Notes: a model not told the origin generated them from the letters alone. A DNA stretch of 53,316 nucleotides from SICU01 sp038045445 (GCA_038045445.1 JBBSYC010000010.1:1-53316); one strand, 5' to 3'; positions 32,532 through 41,219 are shown, numbered from the stretch's first letter. Numbers and translations are program-made.

Positions 32532-35129
32532 TTACCTATTTGATTTTTTATGCGCAATCCAAAATAAAATAATGACTATAATTAAAACAATAAAAACAAT
32601 TGAAACATATAACCACGCAGTAGATTTAATCCACCCTATTTCATCAATTTTAGACTGTTGTGAAACATTCTCTTCATCAGATACTATTAAAGCTTTCTCA
32701 TTTATAGAACTAATGGTGATGTTTGCTTTATTCTCTCTTATACCATTCAATTTAACTAATAAATCATATATTTCATTATTATTGACGTCCACCTTCCACT
32801 CCTCTCCGATTAAAATAGTCTTTTGTTGAGGTATAGATGAAACATTTATAGTAGCCTTTGTTTCTGTCAATTCAACAATTCCCAAATAATGGGCTTCTCC
32901 GGCAATTTTTAATTTTGTCCTATGTTTTACCGAAAATTCCATTACCAAAGGTGCTTGTTCGCTAAAATCTTTAGTGTCGTAAGCGAAGGTGTTTTTCCAA
33001 AATGAAGATGATGTCCCTCCTTCAGAAGAACTTGAAGAGGAAGAACTACTACTAGTGGTCGAAGCTGCAGTTACAAGATTGCCTGCTATTTTTGGACCAG
33101 TCCCTGAAAAATGAGGTAGTCTTACCCATATTTTATTATTGGCAGTATCAATATGACATGGACTTGTTGAATTTATTAAATCATATGAAGTAATGTTATT
33201 TGTTACACAAGTTGACTGATTTAGCAAATTCGCCCATTCACCTTGTCTTGCCAAATAGTGAGAATTATTGCCAGCCAACGCTCCTGCATCAGTTCCATTT
33301 GCAGTAGAATTCCAAATAATACCCCAATTATCGTCATAGAATAAGGGAATTGACATATTAACTGCTCCCGTTTCATTAAGGCCTGTTTGCGAACTACTTC
33401 CCACGGTATAAGGCATTGAAATCAAAACATAATCATATATTGTAGGTCCACCTGAACCAAATCTCAAGGCAGATTCAAATGTTTCAGAAGTACTAGGATT
33501 TGTACTTGAATCAAATAATGCATCTGGAGGCCCAGAAGCAATCATATCCACATTTACATAATGAACACTAATATTACCAACACCCATCCTAAAGCTAAGT
33601 TTTCCCCCGCCCATAATAGCAGACATAGGATTAAATGAACTCATATCCTGAGAACCTCCTAACAAACAAGAACCAGCTGGGTTAGGGATATCACACGTAG
33701 AGTTCGATACATATAGCGCCATCGTTATACTTGATGCGGCTAAAGCAGAATCAATAGCATTAGGGTTGAAAGAGTTAAGAGTTATATTAACAGAGCTTTG
33801 TAGTTGACTAGGAGTATAAGATACTCTTTTCGGCGCAAAATTCCCTCCTCCAACAAAGACATTCATCTCTTTAACTCCCGTTGAATTTAATAAAGGTAAT
33901 GAAAAAGTACTAGTACTGCCCTGATTAATATCATCCATCCAAGTGAATTCAATTGCTCCTTGACTTGAATAATCAACATTCACTTCAACATGTGCATTTA
34001 CAGTATCTAATGTTGAATTAGTTGAATTAATTATGCTGAAAGATTGCTTTGCCGTAGATATATTGATTTGCCCGCCAGATACTGTTTCCATGCTTATATT
34101 TGAAGCAACCCCAAATAATCCAGATACTGAACTAAAATTAAACTGTATTAACCCTCCAGTACCCAAACTACTAATATTTCTAAATCCCCCGTAGTAGTTG
34201 CTTCCATTCCTCGCTGTTGCAAATAATAAAATGCTAGATGTCTCTGCAGGTGTCGAAGGCAGAGAAATATTATAGAATCCATTAGTTAGATTGTGGAAGT
34301 CGGTTCCTCCAATAAAACCACTTAGATTGTAAGGCATATTCCCAAAATTAGAGTGAACCATATTTCCTGGCTCTAAAAGATATGGGACAACTGTAAATTC
34401 ATTCCAACCAGAAATACCTGAGTAGTTAATAAATCCGCTAACTCTGACTAAATTCATCGTCGTATTGAATTGATAATGTAACATCTTTGTTGTAAAATTA
34501 TAATTAGAAAGATTACTTAAGTTATATGATTGTGAAGCTGAAAAATTATTCCAATTAAAACTTACAGGCATACTTTGATCTGGAAAGATCATTACAGAAT
34601 AATTCCTATCTCTTGGAAGAATAGTCACAGAATCATTAACATTCGAATCAAAGTTTTGTGCAATCGAGTAACCCAATTTCTGATCCTTTATTTGATACTT
34701 AAAGGGAATCCTCGCCCCTGATGAATTAATTGCAGTTATATTTATTCTCCCACCTTCTTTCAAGAAAAAAGTGGTTCCAGCAACTTGAGATAATATTTCT
34801 TGAGGAAATGCAGGCAAACTCTGTCCAACCCAAGCTACTGCTCCAGTTGTTAAATTTGTCCATGTGATTTTAGGTTCATACATCCACTGAGCGTCCTCAT
34901 TCACTGTCAGATTGAACCACCCGGAGGCATTTGTAGTCGTATAATTATATCCTACTATGGAAAATCCATTAGTACTTCTTACGGTAATGTTTACAACACT
35001 ATTATTTAATGAATTTCCATTAATATCTTTAACAGTGCCATTAAATTGAAAACCGGAAACAAAACCAGAAAGCACAAAGATAACTCCGAAAAACAAAGTT
35101 ACAAAAAATATCCAACTATTCTTCACCAT
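32532..35129 (-). CDS. Large surface protein with C-terminal membrane anchor
   Basis: 865 residues. Signal peptide (about 1-26), then a carboxypeptidase-regulatory-like beta-domain (FNGTVKDINGNSLNNSVVNITV), a long Asn/Ser/Thr-rich beta region with very many N-glycosylation sites, a poly-Ser linker near residue 700 and a C-terminal membrane helix followed by HKKSNR. It is probably an S-layer-like or adhesin protein. It sits inside the metal island but shows no metal motif, so its link to metals is only positional. Confidence 0.75.
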   Translation of the reverse strand: MVKNSWIFFVTLFFGVIFVLSGFVSGFQFNGTVKDINGNSLNNSVVNITVRSTNGFSIVGYNYTTTNASGWFNLTVNEDAQWMYEPKITWTNLTTGAVAWVGQSLPAFPQEILSQVAGTTFFLKEGGRINITAINSSGARIPFKYQIKDQKLGYSIAQNFDSNVNDSVTILPRDRNYSVMIFPDQSMPVSFNWNNFSASQSYNLSNLSNYNFTTKMLHYQFNTTMNLVRVSGFINYSGISGWNEFTVVPYLLEPGNMVHSNFGNMPYNLSGFIGGTDFHNLTNGFYNISLPSTPAETSSILLFATARNGSNYYGGFRNISSLGTGGLIQFNFSSVSGLFGVASNISMETVSGGQINISTAKQSFSIINSTNSTLDTVNAHVEVNVDYSSQGAIEFTWMDDINQGSTSTFSLPLLNSTGVKEMNVFVGGGNFAPKRVSYTPSQLQSSVNITLNSFNPNAIDSALAASSITMALYVSNSTCDIPNPAGSCLLGGSQDMSSFNPMSAIMGGGKLSFRMGVGNISVHYVNVDMIASGPPDALFDSSTNPSTSETFESALRFGSGGPTIYDYVLISMPYTVGSSSQTGLNETGAVNMSIPLFYDDNWGIIWNSTANGTDAGALAGNNSHYLARQGEWANLLNQSTCVTNNITSYDLINSTSPCHIDTANNKIWVRLPHFSGTGPKIAGNLVTAASTTSSSSSSSSSSEGGTSSSFWKNTFAYDTKDFSEQAPLVMEFSVKHRTKLKIAGEAHYLGIVELTETKATINVSSIPQQKTILIGEEWKVDVNNNEIYDLLVKLNGIRENKANITISSINEKALIVSDEENVSQQSKIDEIGWIKSTAWLYVSIVFIVLIIVIILFWIAHKKSNR

Positions 35130-35243
35130 GCTCTTTACTGCTGATATAATAAACTTCTTTATAAAACTTACTAATTTTTTCGAATCCTAAATTTTATTTA
35201 GTTCGAGGTTTCATGCATACAAAAAGATTATTTTTTATTTTTT

Positions 35244-35510
35244 TCATCTTCTTCTCCTATTATTTATATGCGAACTATTTGATTGTAATTGTCTAATTAA
35301 CCACACAACAAATAATATAATAGCAACCCCAAAAACAAGCATAAATAAAAATCCGAAAGAACTCATAAAACCATAACCAGACATCATTCCATAGCCCCAT
35401 GACGAGCCAGAGCACCAACCAAAGCCACCCATTCCAAATCCGCCAAATAAAATAATAGCAAAAGCTACAACTAAAACAATTATCAAGGTGTTATTATTTG
35501 GGTTCTTCAT
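35244..35510 (-). CDS. Met/Gly-rich small membrane protein
   Basis: 88 residues from MKNPNNNTL, two membrane helices with GGFGMGGFGWCSGSSWGYGMMSGYGFM between them and a basic tail ending in four Arg. Methionine and the Cys suggest Cu(I) or Ag binding. It is similar in layout to the protein at 40571-40852. Last of three coupled genes (4-base overlap with the cupredoxin). Function inferred from composition and context. Confidence 0.6.
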   Translation of the reverse strand: MKNPNNNTLIIVLVVAFAIILFGGFGMGGFGWCSGSSWGYGMMSGYGFMSSFGFLFMLVFGVAIILFVVWLIRQLQSNSSHINNRRRR

Positions 35511-35875
35511 TTTACTATTATAACTCCTGTTCCCATTCCCATTGAGCATGAGAAGCCATAAGTACCTGCTTTAGATGGCGTAAACTCCACATAATCTTTA
35601 GAAGTCTTTAGATATTTGTTTATCTTAAAATCTCTTATAGTGAGGCTTCTAAAACACCCAGTAACGCTGGAATCAAGTTTTATTCTAACAGTTTCACCAA
35701 CATCTGCGTTTATTGCATTAGGATAATAATTAAAATCTTTAATTCCAAGAATAACCTCTCTATATTCTCCTGTGGGATTTGAGTTATTTTGGTATGACTC
35801 ACCCTTTAACATCATCACACCAAACACTACAATAACAAACACAATTCCGATCAAGTAAAGTGAAGAACTTTTCAT
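35507..35875 (-). CDS. Membrane-anchored cupredoxin-like protein
   Basis: 122 residues from MKSSSLYL. An N-terminal anchor is followed by a cupredoxin beta-sandwich (INADVGETVRIKLDSSVTGCFRSLTI and the ligand loop GTYGFSCSMGMGTGVI). The first ligand position, often His, is Cys in TGCFRS, and the loop has Cys and Met, giving a Cys-Cys-Met set suited to Cu(I). It probably holds copper on the outer face of the membrane. ATGA overlaps on both sides couple it to its neighbours. Confidence 0.78.
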   Translation of the reverse strand: MKSSSLYLIGIVFVIVVFGVMMLKGESYQNNSNPTGEYREVILGIKDFNYYPNAINADVGETVRIKLDSSVTGCFRSLTIRDFKINKYLKTSKDYVEFTPSKAGTYGFSCSMGMGTGVIIVK

Positions 35876-36540
35876 GCTAGCAAAGCACTCCTTGGCCCGA
35901 AAACAGATAACCATATTGTTAAAGTAGTTAGTATAAAACTTACAACTATTGTAAACAGTTCTTCAATTTCTGTTTTCCTTTCAAAAGATTTTGTCTCTTT
36001 ATAGATTAAGAAATTAAGACCAGTCATTATTATAGCTCCTATGATAAATATAACTACCCCACTAGCTCTTAAGTTGTCGTTAAACATCATTAAAGCAGTC
36101 ATTGCACCCATGAGCCCTCCCATGAATCCAGCCATCATTCCTTCCATTACTCCCATTATCCCGCAACATTTCCCACTTAATATTCCAAAAGTCATTCCAA
36201 CAAGCATTCCCCATATACTTCCCCAAAACATTCCGTTTGTGGCTCCAACAAAGAAACCAGGTAAAAATCCAGCCATCATCCCAACAGTCATACCTATCAT
36301 CATTCCAGACATACATGGAAGAGACTCGTAACCCCTTACTTTCTTAAGAGTAGGCATAATAAGTGCATAGCTTAATATTGCAAAAAAGATATAAAAACCA
36401 AACTTTGGAAGTAAACCATCTATATATCTTAATTTAAAGAAATAAACTATTCCAAATACTACAAAAGAAGTAATGAGTGAAATCAATACTGTCTTTGTTA
36501 TCCTTCCCAAATCCTTTTCTCTAAATTCCTTGAAACTCAT
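35872..36540 (-). CDS. Met/Gly-rich polytopic membrane protein
   Basis: 222 residues with about six helices. The core is CMSGMMIGMTVGMMAGF, then SGKCCGIMGVMEGMMAGFMGGLMGAMTALMM: glycine-zipper helices lined with Met and Cys that could form a Cu(I) path. It is the first gene of a three-gene operon under the palindromic operator at 36576-36593. No transport family was recognised; a copper transporter or channel is a reasonable guess. Confidence 0.6.
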   Translation of the reverse strand: MSFKEFREKDLGRITKTVLISLITSFVVFGIVYFFKLRYIDGLLPKFGFYIFFAILSYALIMPTLKKVRGYESLPCMSGMMIGMTVGMMAGFLPGFFVGATNGMFWGSIWGMLVGMTFGILSGKCCGIMGVMEGMMAGFMGGLMGAMTALMMFNDNLRASGVVIFIIGAIIMTGLNFLIYKETKSFERKTEIEELFTIVVSFILTTLTIWLSVFGPRSALLA

Positions 36541-36560
36541 ACAATACCCAAATCGCCATA

Positions 36561-36593
36561 CTATAAAAGCTCTTTTGTGAAACTAGTTTCACA
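36561..36593. promoter_or_regulatory. 18-bp palindromic operator with conserved TATA layout
   Basis: TGTGAAACTAGTTTCACA at 36576-36593 is a perfect palindrome. On the minus strand it is followed by AAAGAGC and TTTTATAG, about 25 bases before the ATG at 36540. The same order (palindrome, AAAGNGC, TATA, leaderless ATG) occurs at 41220-41252. It lies in the gap between the Met-rich operon and the divergent sensor-regulator gene and may control both. Confidence 0.75.
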
Positions 36594-36654
36594 GAATATT
36601 AGAGATGTTCAAAGGATTAACAAGCTTTATTAACCTATAATTTGAACCAATAAA

Positions 36655-37146
36655 ATGGAAAACAAGCACGTAGGTTACATCCTGTTAGGAGTTTCTATTT
36701 TAATAGCAATAATTGTATTTATGTTTCAGAGTGCCTTGACGAGCTTTGTAAGTGCAAGTTGCACTCTCGCTCACGGAGGAAACTCATGTCCAATGTATGA
36801 CACAATAACACAACAGACCTACCTTGCATTAGGAATAGTAGGAATACTAGTCATAGTATCCATTATAATGATTTTTTCTAAACCTCATGAGAGAGTAATC
36901 ATAAAAACAAAAACAGTAGAAAAGAAACCCCAAAAGAGAATAGTAGACACAAGCGATTTAAGACAAGAAGAAAAACAAGTTCTAAAAATAATTCAAGAAA
37001 ACAAGACAATATTTCAGGCAGATATCATTGACAAGACTGGTTTTGGAAAGGCAAAAGTAACGAGAATAATAGACAGATTAGAAGGCAAGGGTATTGTGGA
37101 AAGAAAGAGAAGAGGAATGACTAATATTGTAGTGATAAAGGAATAA
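36655..37146 (+). CDS. Membrane-tethered winged-helix regulator, putative metal sensor
   Basis: 163 residues. Two membrane helices (about 7-27 and 56-74) flank an external loop with C36, H40, C45 and M47 (SCTLAHGGNSCPMYD). A Lys-rich linker leads to a cytoplasmic winged helix (about 97-163: EEKQVLKIIQENKTIFQADI, GFGKAKVTRIIDRLEGKG). It would sense metal outside and act on DNA inside without a kinase. It is paralogous to 39528-40019 with the same loop. It is divergent from the Met-rich operon across the palindromic operator. Confidence 0.75.
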   Translation: MENKHVGYILLGVSILIAIIVFMFQSALTSFVSASCTLAHGGNSCPMYDTITQQTYLALGIVGILVIVSIIMIFSKPHERVIIKTKTVEKKPQKRIVDTSDLRQEEKQVLKIIQENKTIFQADIIDKTGFGKAKVTRIIDRLEGKGIVERKRRGMTNIVVIKE

Positions 37147-37209
37147 TGTTTTCTTGCATTGCCACAGGTATTAGAAAACTTTAAGATGTAGAAGTTGAAT
37201 CATATTAAT

Positions 37210-38643
37210 ATGAACAATCCAAATATTTTAGCCGAAAGATATTCCTCGGAAGAAATTAGAGATATCTTTTCCAACATTTCTAGAATAAAATTAGAACGCA
37301 CCTTTTGGGTAGAGATTATGAAAATTCAACAAAAAATGGGGGTTTTAATTCAGGATTATGTGATAGAAAAATATGAAAAAGCAATTGAGAATATTGATTT
37401 TAATAGAATAACAGATATTGAAATGATTAGAAGACATGACATAAAGGCTAGAATTGAAGCTTTTAATGAAGCAGCGAAAATTGAATCTAAAGAACAGCAT
37501 ATACATAAGGGGATGACAAGTAGAGACCTATCAGATAATATTGACCAAATCCAGATAAAAAAAGCATCAGAAATAATATTCAATAAACTTGTCCACATAC
37601 TAAAAAGTTTTCTTGACAAGGCGGAAAAATATAAAGAGGTTATAATAGTTGGGCGAACACATATGCAACCAGCACAACCAACTACATTAGGCAGAAGGAT
37701 GGCCATGTTTGCCGAGGAATTATTACATCATTTAAAGGGATTTGAAAATTTTATTGAAATCTATCCATTTAGAGGAATTAAAGGACCGGTATCAACTCAA
37801 TTGGACATGATAAATATTTTAGGAAATGAGAATAATGTTGTTGAATTTGAAAGAATTATCGCCAAAAAATTTGGTTTTAACAACATATTAATATCTCCAG
37901 GTCAAATTTATCCAAGATCTTTGGATGCAGAACTTATTCAGAGAATTAGTTTAATGTGCTCATCACTTCAGAATTTCTCTAATACAATAAGACTGATGGC
38001 AAGAGAAGAGCTAATTACTGAAGGATTTCAGGAGGGACAAGTTGGATCAAGTTCAATGCCTCATAAAATGAATACTAGAAGCTCTGAAAGAATTTGGTCT
38101 CTTTCTGAATTAATTAAATCTTATGTGGATGCTTCATCTAGAATATCTGGTTCACAATGGGAAGAAGGAGATGTTTCAGAATCCGCCATTAGGAGAATTA
38201 TCATTCCAGACTGTTTTTATGCAATGGATGGAATATGCCTAACCACGTTAACAATTTTAAATGAAATGAAGATATTCCCCCAAGTAATAGACAATGAGCT
38301 AACTAAATATATTCCATTTCTAGCAACTTCCGAAATATTAACTTTGGCGGTACAGTGCGGGGCTGGGCGAGAAGAATCTCACGAAGTTATAAAAAAACAT
38401 GCAATTAATACAATAAATATGATTAGAGAAGGAAAAATAGCCCAATTCTCTAACGAACTAAGCAAGGACTTATTTTTCATAAATCTGGGAATTGATGAAA
38501 TTAAAATTAATGAAATACTAAAAAGAAGGGAATTATTTCTTGGAAGATCTAAAAATCAAATAGCTGAAGTCTCAAAAAAAGCTAGTTACTTTTTTAATAA
38601 ATATCCTTCATTGCTCAATTTAAACATAAAGTCCATACTTTAA
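37210..38643 (+). CDS. purB: Adenylosuccinate lyase
   Basis: 477 residues from MNNPNILAER; an upstream TTG at 37195 is less likely. Fumarase/aspartase superfamily signs are GMTSRDLSDNI, THMQPAQPTTLG and GSSSMPHKMN, the flexible signature loop with catalytic Ser. It makes AMP from adenylosuccinate and AICAR from SAICAR. No other purine gene is nearby, and it splits the metal island, which suggests separate insertion. Confidence 0.93.
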   Translation: MNNPNILAERYSSEEIRDIFSNISRIKLERTFWVEIMKIQQKMGVLIQDYVIEKYEKAIENIDFNRITDIEMIRRHDIKARIEAFNEAAKIESKEQHIHKGMTSRDLSDNIDQIQIKKASEIIFNKLVHILKSFLDKAEKYKEVIIVGRTHMQPAQPTTLGRRMAMFAEELLHHLKGFENFIEIYPFRGIKGPVSTQLDMINILGNENNVVEFERIIAKKFGFNNILISPGQIYPRSLDAELIQRISLMCSSLQNFSNTIRLMAREELITEGFQEGQVGSSSMPHKMNTRSSERIWSLSELIKSYVDASSRISGSQWEEGDVSESAIRRIIIPDCFYAMDGICLTTLTILNEMKIFPQVIDNELTKYIPFLATSEILTLAVQCGAGREESHEVIKKHAINTINMIREGKIAQFSNELSKDLFFINLGIDEIKINEILKRRELFLGRSKNQIAEVSKKASYFFNKYPSLLNLNIKSIL

Positions 38644-38663
38644 ATCGCTATGATTCAACAAAA

Positions 38664-39113
38664 ATGAAAATACTCTTCAAAAAACCCTATATCTACATAG
38701 CATTCTTAATCTTCTTAGTCTATCTTGGAATTAATATCTTATTAAGCGGTTTCTACAACACAATTCCATTAATTCTTGTTTATGCAAAAACAGTCAATTG
38801 GCTCAAATTGGGAATTTCTATTCTTCTGACAATAATAATAGGAATATTAATCTCGTTTAATTCAATTCTTATTTATATCAAATATCAAGAAAGGAGAAAG
38901 TGTAAAAAGGAGATTGCATTAAGTAGCGCGGGAGCAATAGGGGGATTAGTAGCAGGAGTTTGTCCTCTTTGTATTACAGGCCTCATACCATTAATTTTGG
39001 GGCTAATAGGAATATCATTCTCTTTTGCCAGCCTACCCTTTGGAGGAATTGAAATTCAAGTTTTAGTGATAATAATACTTGTAGCAAGTTTGGTAAATCT
39101 CGTTAAAAGATAG
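38664..39113 (+). CDS. Membrane protein with VCPLC motif
   Basis: 149 residues with about four membrane helices. GGLVAGVCPLCITGLIPLILGLIGI puts a CxxC pair at a helix start, followed by SLPFGGIEIQVL. The protein at 9459-9983 has the same layout, so these are paralogs of an uncharacterised family often seen near metal and disulfide genes (the last from general impression). It lies between purB and the second ArsR gene. Confidence 0.6.
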   Translation: MKILFKKPYIYIAFLIFLVYLGINILLSGFYNTIPLILVYAKTVNWLKLGISILLTIIIGILISFNSILIYIKYQERRKCKKEIALSSAGAIGGLVAGVCPLCITGLIPLILGLIGISFSFASLPFGGIEIQVLVIIILVASLVNLVKR

Positions 39114-39132
39114 TTAAAATTTAGACCGTAAG

Positions 39133-39168
39133 CTTTAAATAATCATGTGTATCAAGAAATCATATGAT
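39133..39168 (+). promoter_or_regulatory. Promoter/operator of the second ArsR gene
   Basis: CTTTAAATA (39133-39141) is followed by ATCATGTGTA and AATCATATGAT, the latter holding the ATG at 39164. Length and bases match the first ArsR operator (19 of 27 identical after the TATA box). The transcript is expected to be leaderless. Confidence 0.6.
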
Positions 39169-39526
39169 AAATAAACACACATTACATAAAGAACACCACG
39201 AGAAATATTCAGAAAAAGAGATTTATGGAGCATATAAGCTGTTTTTTGGAACTCTTTTTTCAGATTCTCGTTTAAAGATAATAAATATGTTAAGAAGGGG
39301 TAGAAAGAACGTGTCAGAAATTGTTTCAGAACTAAAATCAAGAGATAGAACAGCCATCTCTCATGATTTGGCTAGATTAAAACTTCATGGATTTGTAAAG
39401 TCAGAAGTAAAGGGGAAATACAGGTATTATGAATTAAACAGTGAAACAATAAAGCCATTAATGGAATTGATTGGCAAACACATGTCTAAGTATTGTATTC
39501 ATATATTGAGGTCTATGAAAAAATAG
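39164..39526 (+). CDS. Second ArsR-family repressor
   Basis: 120 residues, paralog of 32089-32466. Winged helix: DSRLKIINMLRRGRKNVSEI, RTAISHDLARLKLHGFV; the tail GKHMSKYCIHILRSMKK again carries Cys/His. It leads an operon of tightly packed genes: membrane sensor (2-base gap), DUF302, Cys-rich small protein, Met-rich protein. It may bind the same operator as its paralog, giving cross-regulation of the two operons. Confidence 0.87.
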   Translation: MINKHTLHKEHHEKYSEKEIYGAYKLFFGTLFSDSRLKIINMLRRGRKNVSEIVSELKSRDRTAISHDLARLKLHGFVKSEVKGKYRYYELNSETIKPLMELIGKHMSKYCIHILRSMKK

Positions 39527-39527
39527 T

Positions 39528-40019
39528 ATGGAAAACAAAAACGTCGGATGGATAATGATTGGAATTTCAATATTAATTGTATTATTAGTCTTTTTATTCA
39601 ATAACACTCTAATGGAATCAGTAAGAAACAGCTGTTTCATCCAGCACGGAGACGTTGAATCATGCGAGATGTACAACTCTGTGAATTATCAAACCTACCT
39701 TGCTTTAGGAATTGTTGGAATACTAGTTATCTTTAGTTTATTTCTTATATTTTCAAAGCCAGATGAAAAAATAATAGTTAAAAAAATAAAAGAAAAAAAG
39801 CCTCAAAAAGAAATTAATCTCTCATCATTCAGGCAAGAAGAAAAGCAAGCGTATAATCTTGTCAGGGAAAATGGGGCAATATTTCAAGCAGAACTTATAG
39901 AAAAAACAGGTTTTAGTAAGGCACGAATGACTCGTATTATTGACAAATTGGAAGGCTCTGGATTAGTAGAAAGAAAAAGGAGAGGAATGACTAATGTTGT
40001 AGTCATGAAAGGCCAATAA
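39528..40019 (+). CDS. Second membrane-tethered winged-helix regulator
   Basis: 163 residues, same length and order as 36655-37146: MENK start, helix, external loop with C36, H40, C46, M48 (SCFIQHGDVESCEMY), QTYLALGIVGILVI helix, basic linker, winged helix ending KRRGMTNVVVMKG. The C-x3-H-G-...-S-C-x-M-Y pattern is kept although other loop residues differ, which supports metal binding. It is encoded between ArsR and DUF302 genes. Confidence 0.75.
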   Translation: MENKNVGWIMIGISILIVLLVFLFNNTLMESVRNSCFIQHGDVESCEMYNSVNYQTYLALGIVGILVIFSLFLIFSKPDEKIIVKKIKEKKPQKEINLSSFRQEEKQAYNLVRENGAIFQAELIEKTGFSKARMTRIIDKLEGSGLVERKRRGMTNVVVMKGQ

Positions 40020-40020
40020 A

Positions 40021-40407
40021 ATGGAAATAGAAGATTTTGCATATATTGTAAAAACAAATAAAGCTTTTGAAGAGTCAGTCGTTTCAGTTTTAAAATCAGT
40101 TGAGAAAAAAGGATGGACAATATTTCAAGTTTATGATTTAAAGGAAAGGCTTGAAGTTAAAGGATTTATTCAAGATAGATTAAAAATAATAGAAATATGT
40201 TCGGGCAAGCATGCAAACACATTATTGAATATTAACAAGATATTTTCAGTATGTATGCCTTGCAGAATCAACATTTTTGAAGATAACCAAATAATTAAAA
40301 TAGCATCAGTAAAACCAAGCATCCTCTCCGATTTTTCCAATGAAGCCAAAAAAGCACTGGAAGAAGTTGAAAATGAGATTAAAGAGATAATTGAGGAAGC
40401 TAAATGA
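40021..40407 (+). CDS. DUF302 family protein
   Basis: 128 residues. The pattern FEESVVSVLKSVEKKGWTIFQVYDLKERL, IEICSGKHANTLLN, FSVCMPCRINIFEDN is that of DUF302, a small alpha-beta cytoplasmic domain often next to copper or oxidative-stress genes. CMPC could bind metal. A long helical tail rich in Glu/Lys follows. It is one base after the sensor gene and overlaps the next gene. Confidence 0.8.
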   Translation: MEIEDFAYIVKTNKAFEESVVSVLKSVEKKGWTIFQVYDLKERLEVKGFIQDRLKIIEICSGKHANTLLNINKIFSVCMPCRINIFEDNQIIKIASVKPSILSDFSNEAKKALEEVENEIKEIIEEAK

Positions 40408-40574
40408 AAAACATAAAAGAAAAAAGAGATGGTGAACAGCAATGTGATAAATGTGGCTTGAGTTATAACAATAAAATTAAGGCTAATAAGTGTCAAGAGT
40501 GGTGCAAGAAGCATAAATCATGTAATCTTGAAATAACAAAGCATGCTATAAATAAAAAGGAGGTATTAAGATGA
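40404..40574 (+). CDS. 56-residue Cys-rich small protein
   Basis: Short gene starting inside the stop of DUF302 (ATGA overlap) and ending on the start of the next gene. The protein has CDKCGLSYNN, KCQEWCKKHKSCNLEITKHAI: six Cys and a His in a CxxC...CxxWCxxHxSC pattern that suggests one or two metal sites. The pattern looks conserved among archaeal small proteins, from memory. An AAAGGAGG site at its 3' end serves the next gene. Confidence 0.75.
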   Translation: MKNIKEKRDGEQQCDKCGLSYNNKIKANKCQEWCKKHKSCNLEITKHAINKKEVLR

Positions 40575-40852
40575 AAACAAATAAAATAGCTATATCAATA
40601 AGCTCTACATTTTTCTTTGCTTTAATCCTAGTCTCGGCACAGCAATATGGAATGATGGGCTCTGACGGCCAATTTACAGCTTTAAATAATGGAGGAGCTG
40701 GAGGGATGATGGGTATGATGAATATGATGACTGGATATGGGAATTACGGCTCTGGAATGATGTTTCTCGGCTGGATAACCTATCTGCTTACAATTACATT
40801 GATGATTGCAGCAACATACTGGCTTATTCAAACAGCAAAAAGAAAGAGATAA
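40571..40852 (+). CDS. Met/Gly-rich small membrane protein
   Basis: 93 residues. Signal-like helix ending near VSAQQYGMMG, then a Met/Gly-rich external region (GGAGGMMGMMNMMTGYGNYGSGMM, split here only for listing) and a membrane helix with basic tail. At least ten Met in the loop suggest Cu(I)/Ag binding at the cell surface. It is preceded by a strong AAGGAGG site and followed by a T-rich terminator, so it may be the most expressed gene of its operon. Confidence 0.65.
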   Translation: MKTNKIAISISSTFFFALILVSAQQYGMMGSDGQFTALNNGGAGGMMGMMNMMTGYGNYGSGMMFLGWITYLLTITLMIAATYWLIQTAKRKR

Positions 40853-40861
40853 TCAAAAGAA

Positions 40862-40881
40862 TTATTTTTTTTATTTTTTTT
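40862..40881 (+). terminator. Oligo-T terminator after the Met-rich gene
   Basis: Three T-runs separated by single A bases (TTATTTTTTTTATTTTTTTT) lie ten bases after the stop codon. This is the usual archaeal intrinsic terminator form and separates the ArsR operon from the DUF5676 gene. Confidence 0.55.
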
Positions 40882-40911
40882 AACTAACAAAACATGAAAG
40901 GGGGTGTAAAA

Positions 40912-41178
40912 ATGACGGATAAATTAAGTCCAAAAAGAACAGCAAACGCATTGGCAGTAACAGCAGGCATAGTCTCGCTTGTATGTTATATCTTAATTCT
41001 CATAACCCCAAGTGGAACAGTAAGCCTTTTCGGAGCAATATTCCATGGAATTGACCTAAGCCAGATTGCAGTTGAACCAGCATCAGTTGGAAGCGGAATC
41101 TTGGGAGTCATTGAAGTAATAATTCTCGGATGGATAATTGGATGGCTATTTGCTAAAATATATAACAAATTCAAGTAA
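40912..41178 (+). CDS. DUF5676 membrane protein
   Basis: 88 residues from MTDKLSPKRTANALA. Two membrane helices with the family wording AVTAGIVSLVCYILILI, LFGAIFHGIDLSQI, GSGILGVIEVIILGWIIGWLFAKIYN. DUF5676 proteins occur in copper and mercury resistance regions. The ATG at 40912 is preferred over 40894 because AAAGGGGGT lies 6 bases upstream. Confidence 0.85.
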   Translation: MTDKLSPKRTANALAVTAGIVSLVCYILILITPSGTVSLFGAIFHGIDLSQIAVEPASVGSGILGVIEVIILGWIIGWLFAKIYNKFK

Positions 41179-41219
41179 ATCCCAACAACATATTTGATTT
41201 ATTTTCTTTTAAATTCTAA

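Noticed and set aside
36041..36331. Pro/Ile-rich frame opposite the Met-rich membrane protein
   Set aside because: It is the antisense of ATG/GGA-rich codons (Met/Gly become His/Pro/Ile-like) and has no start signals.
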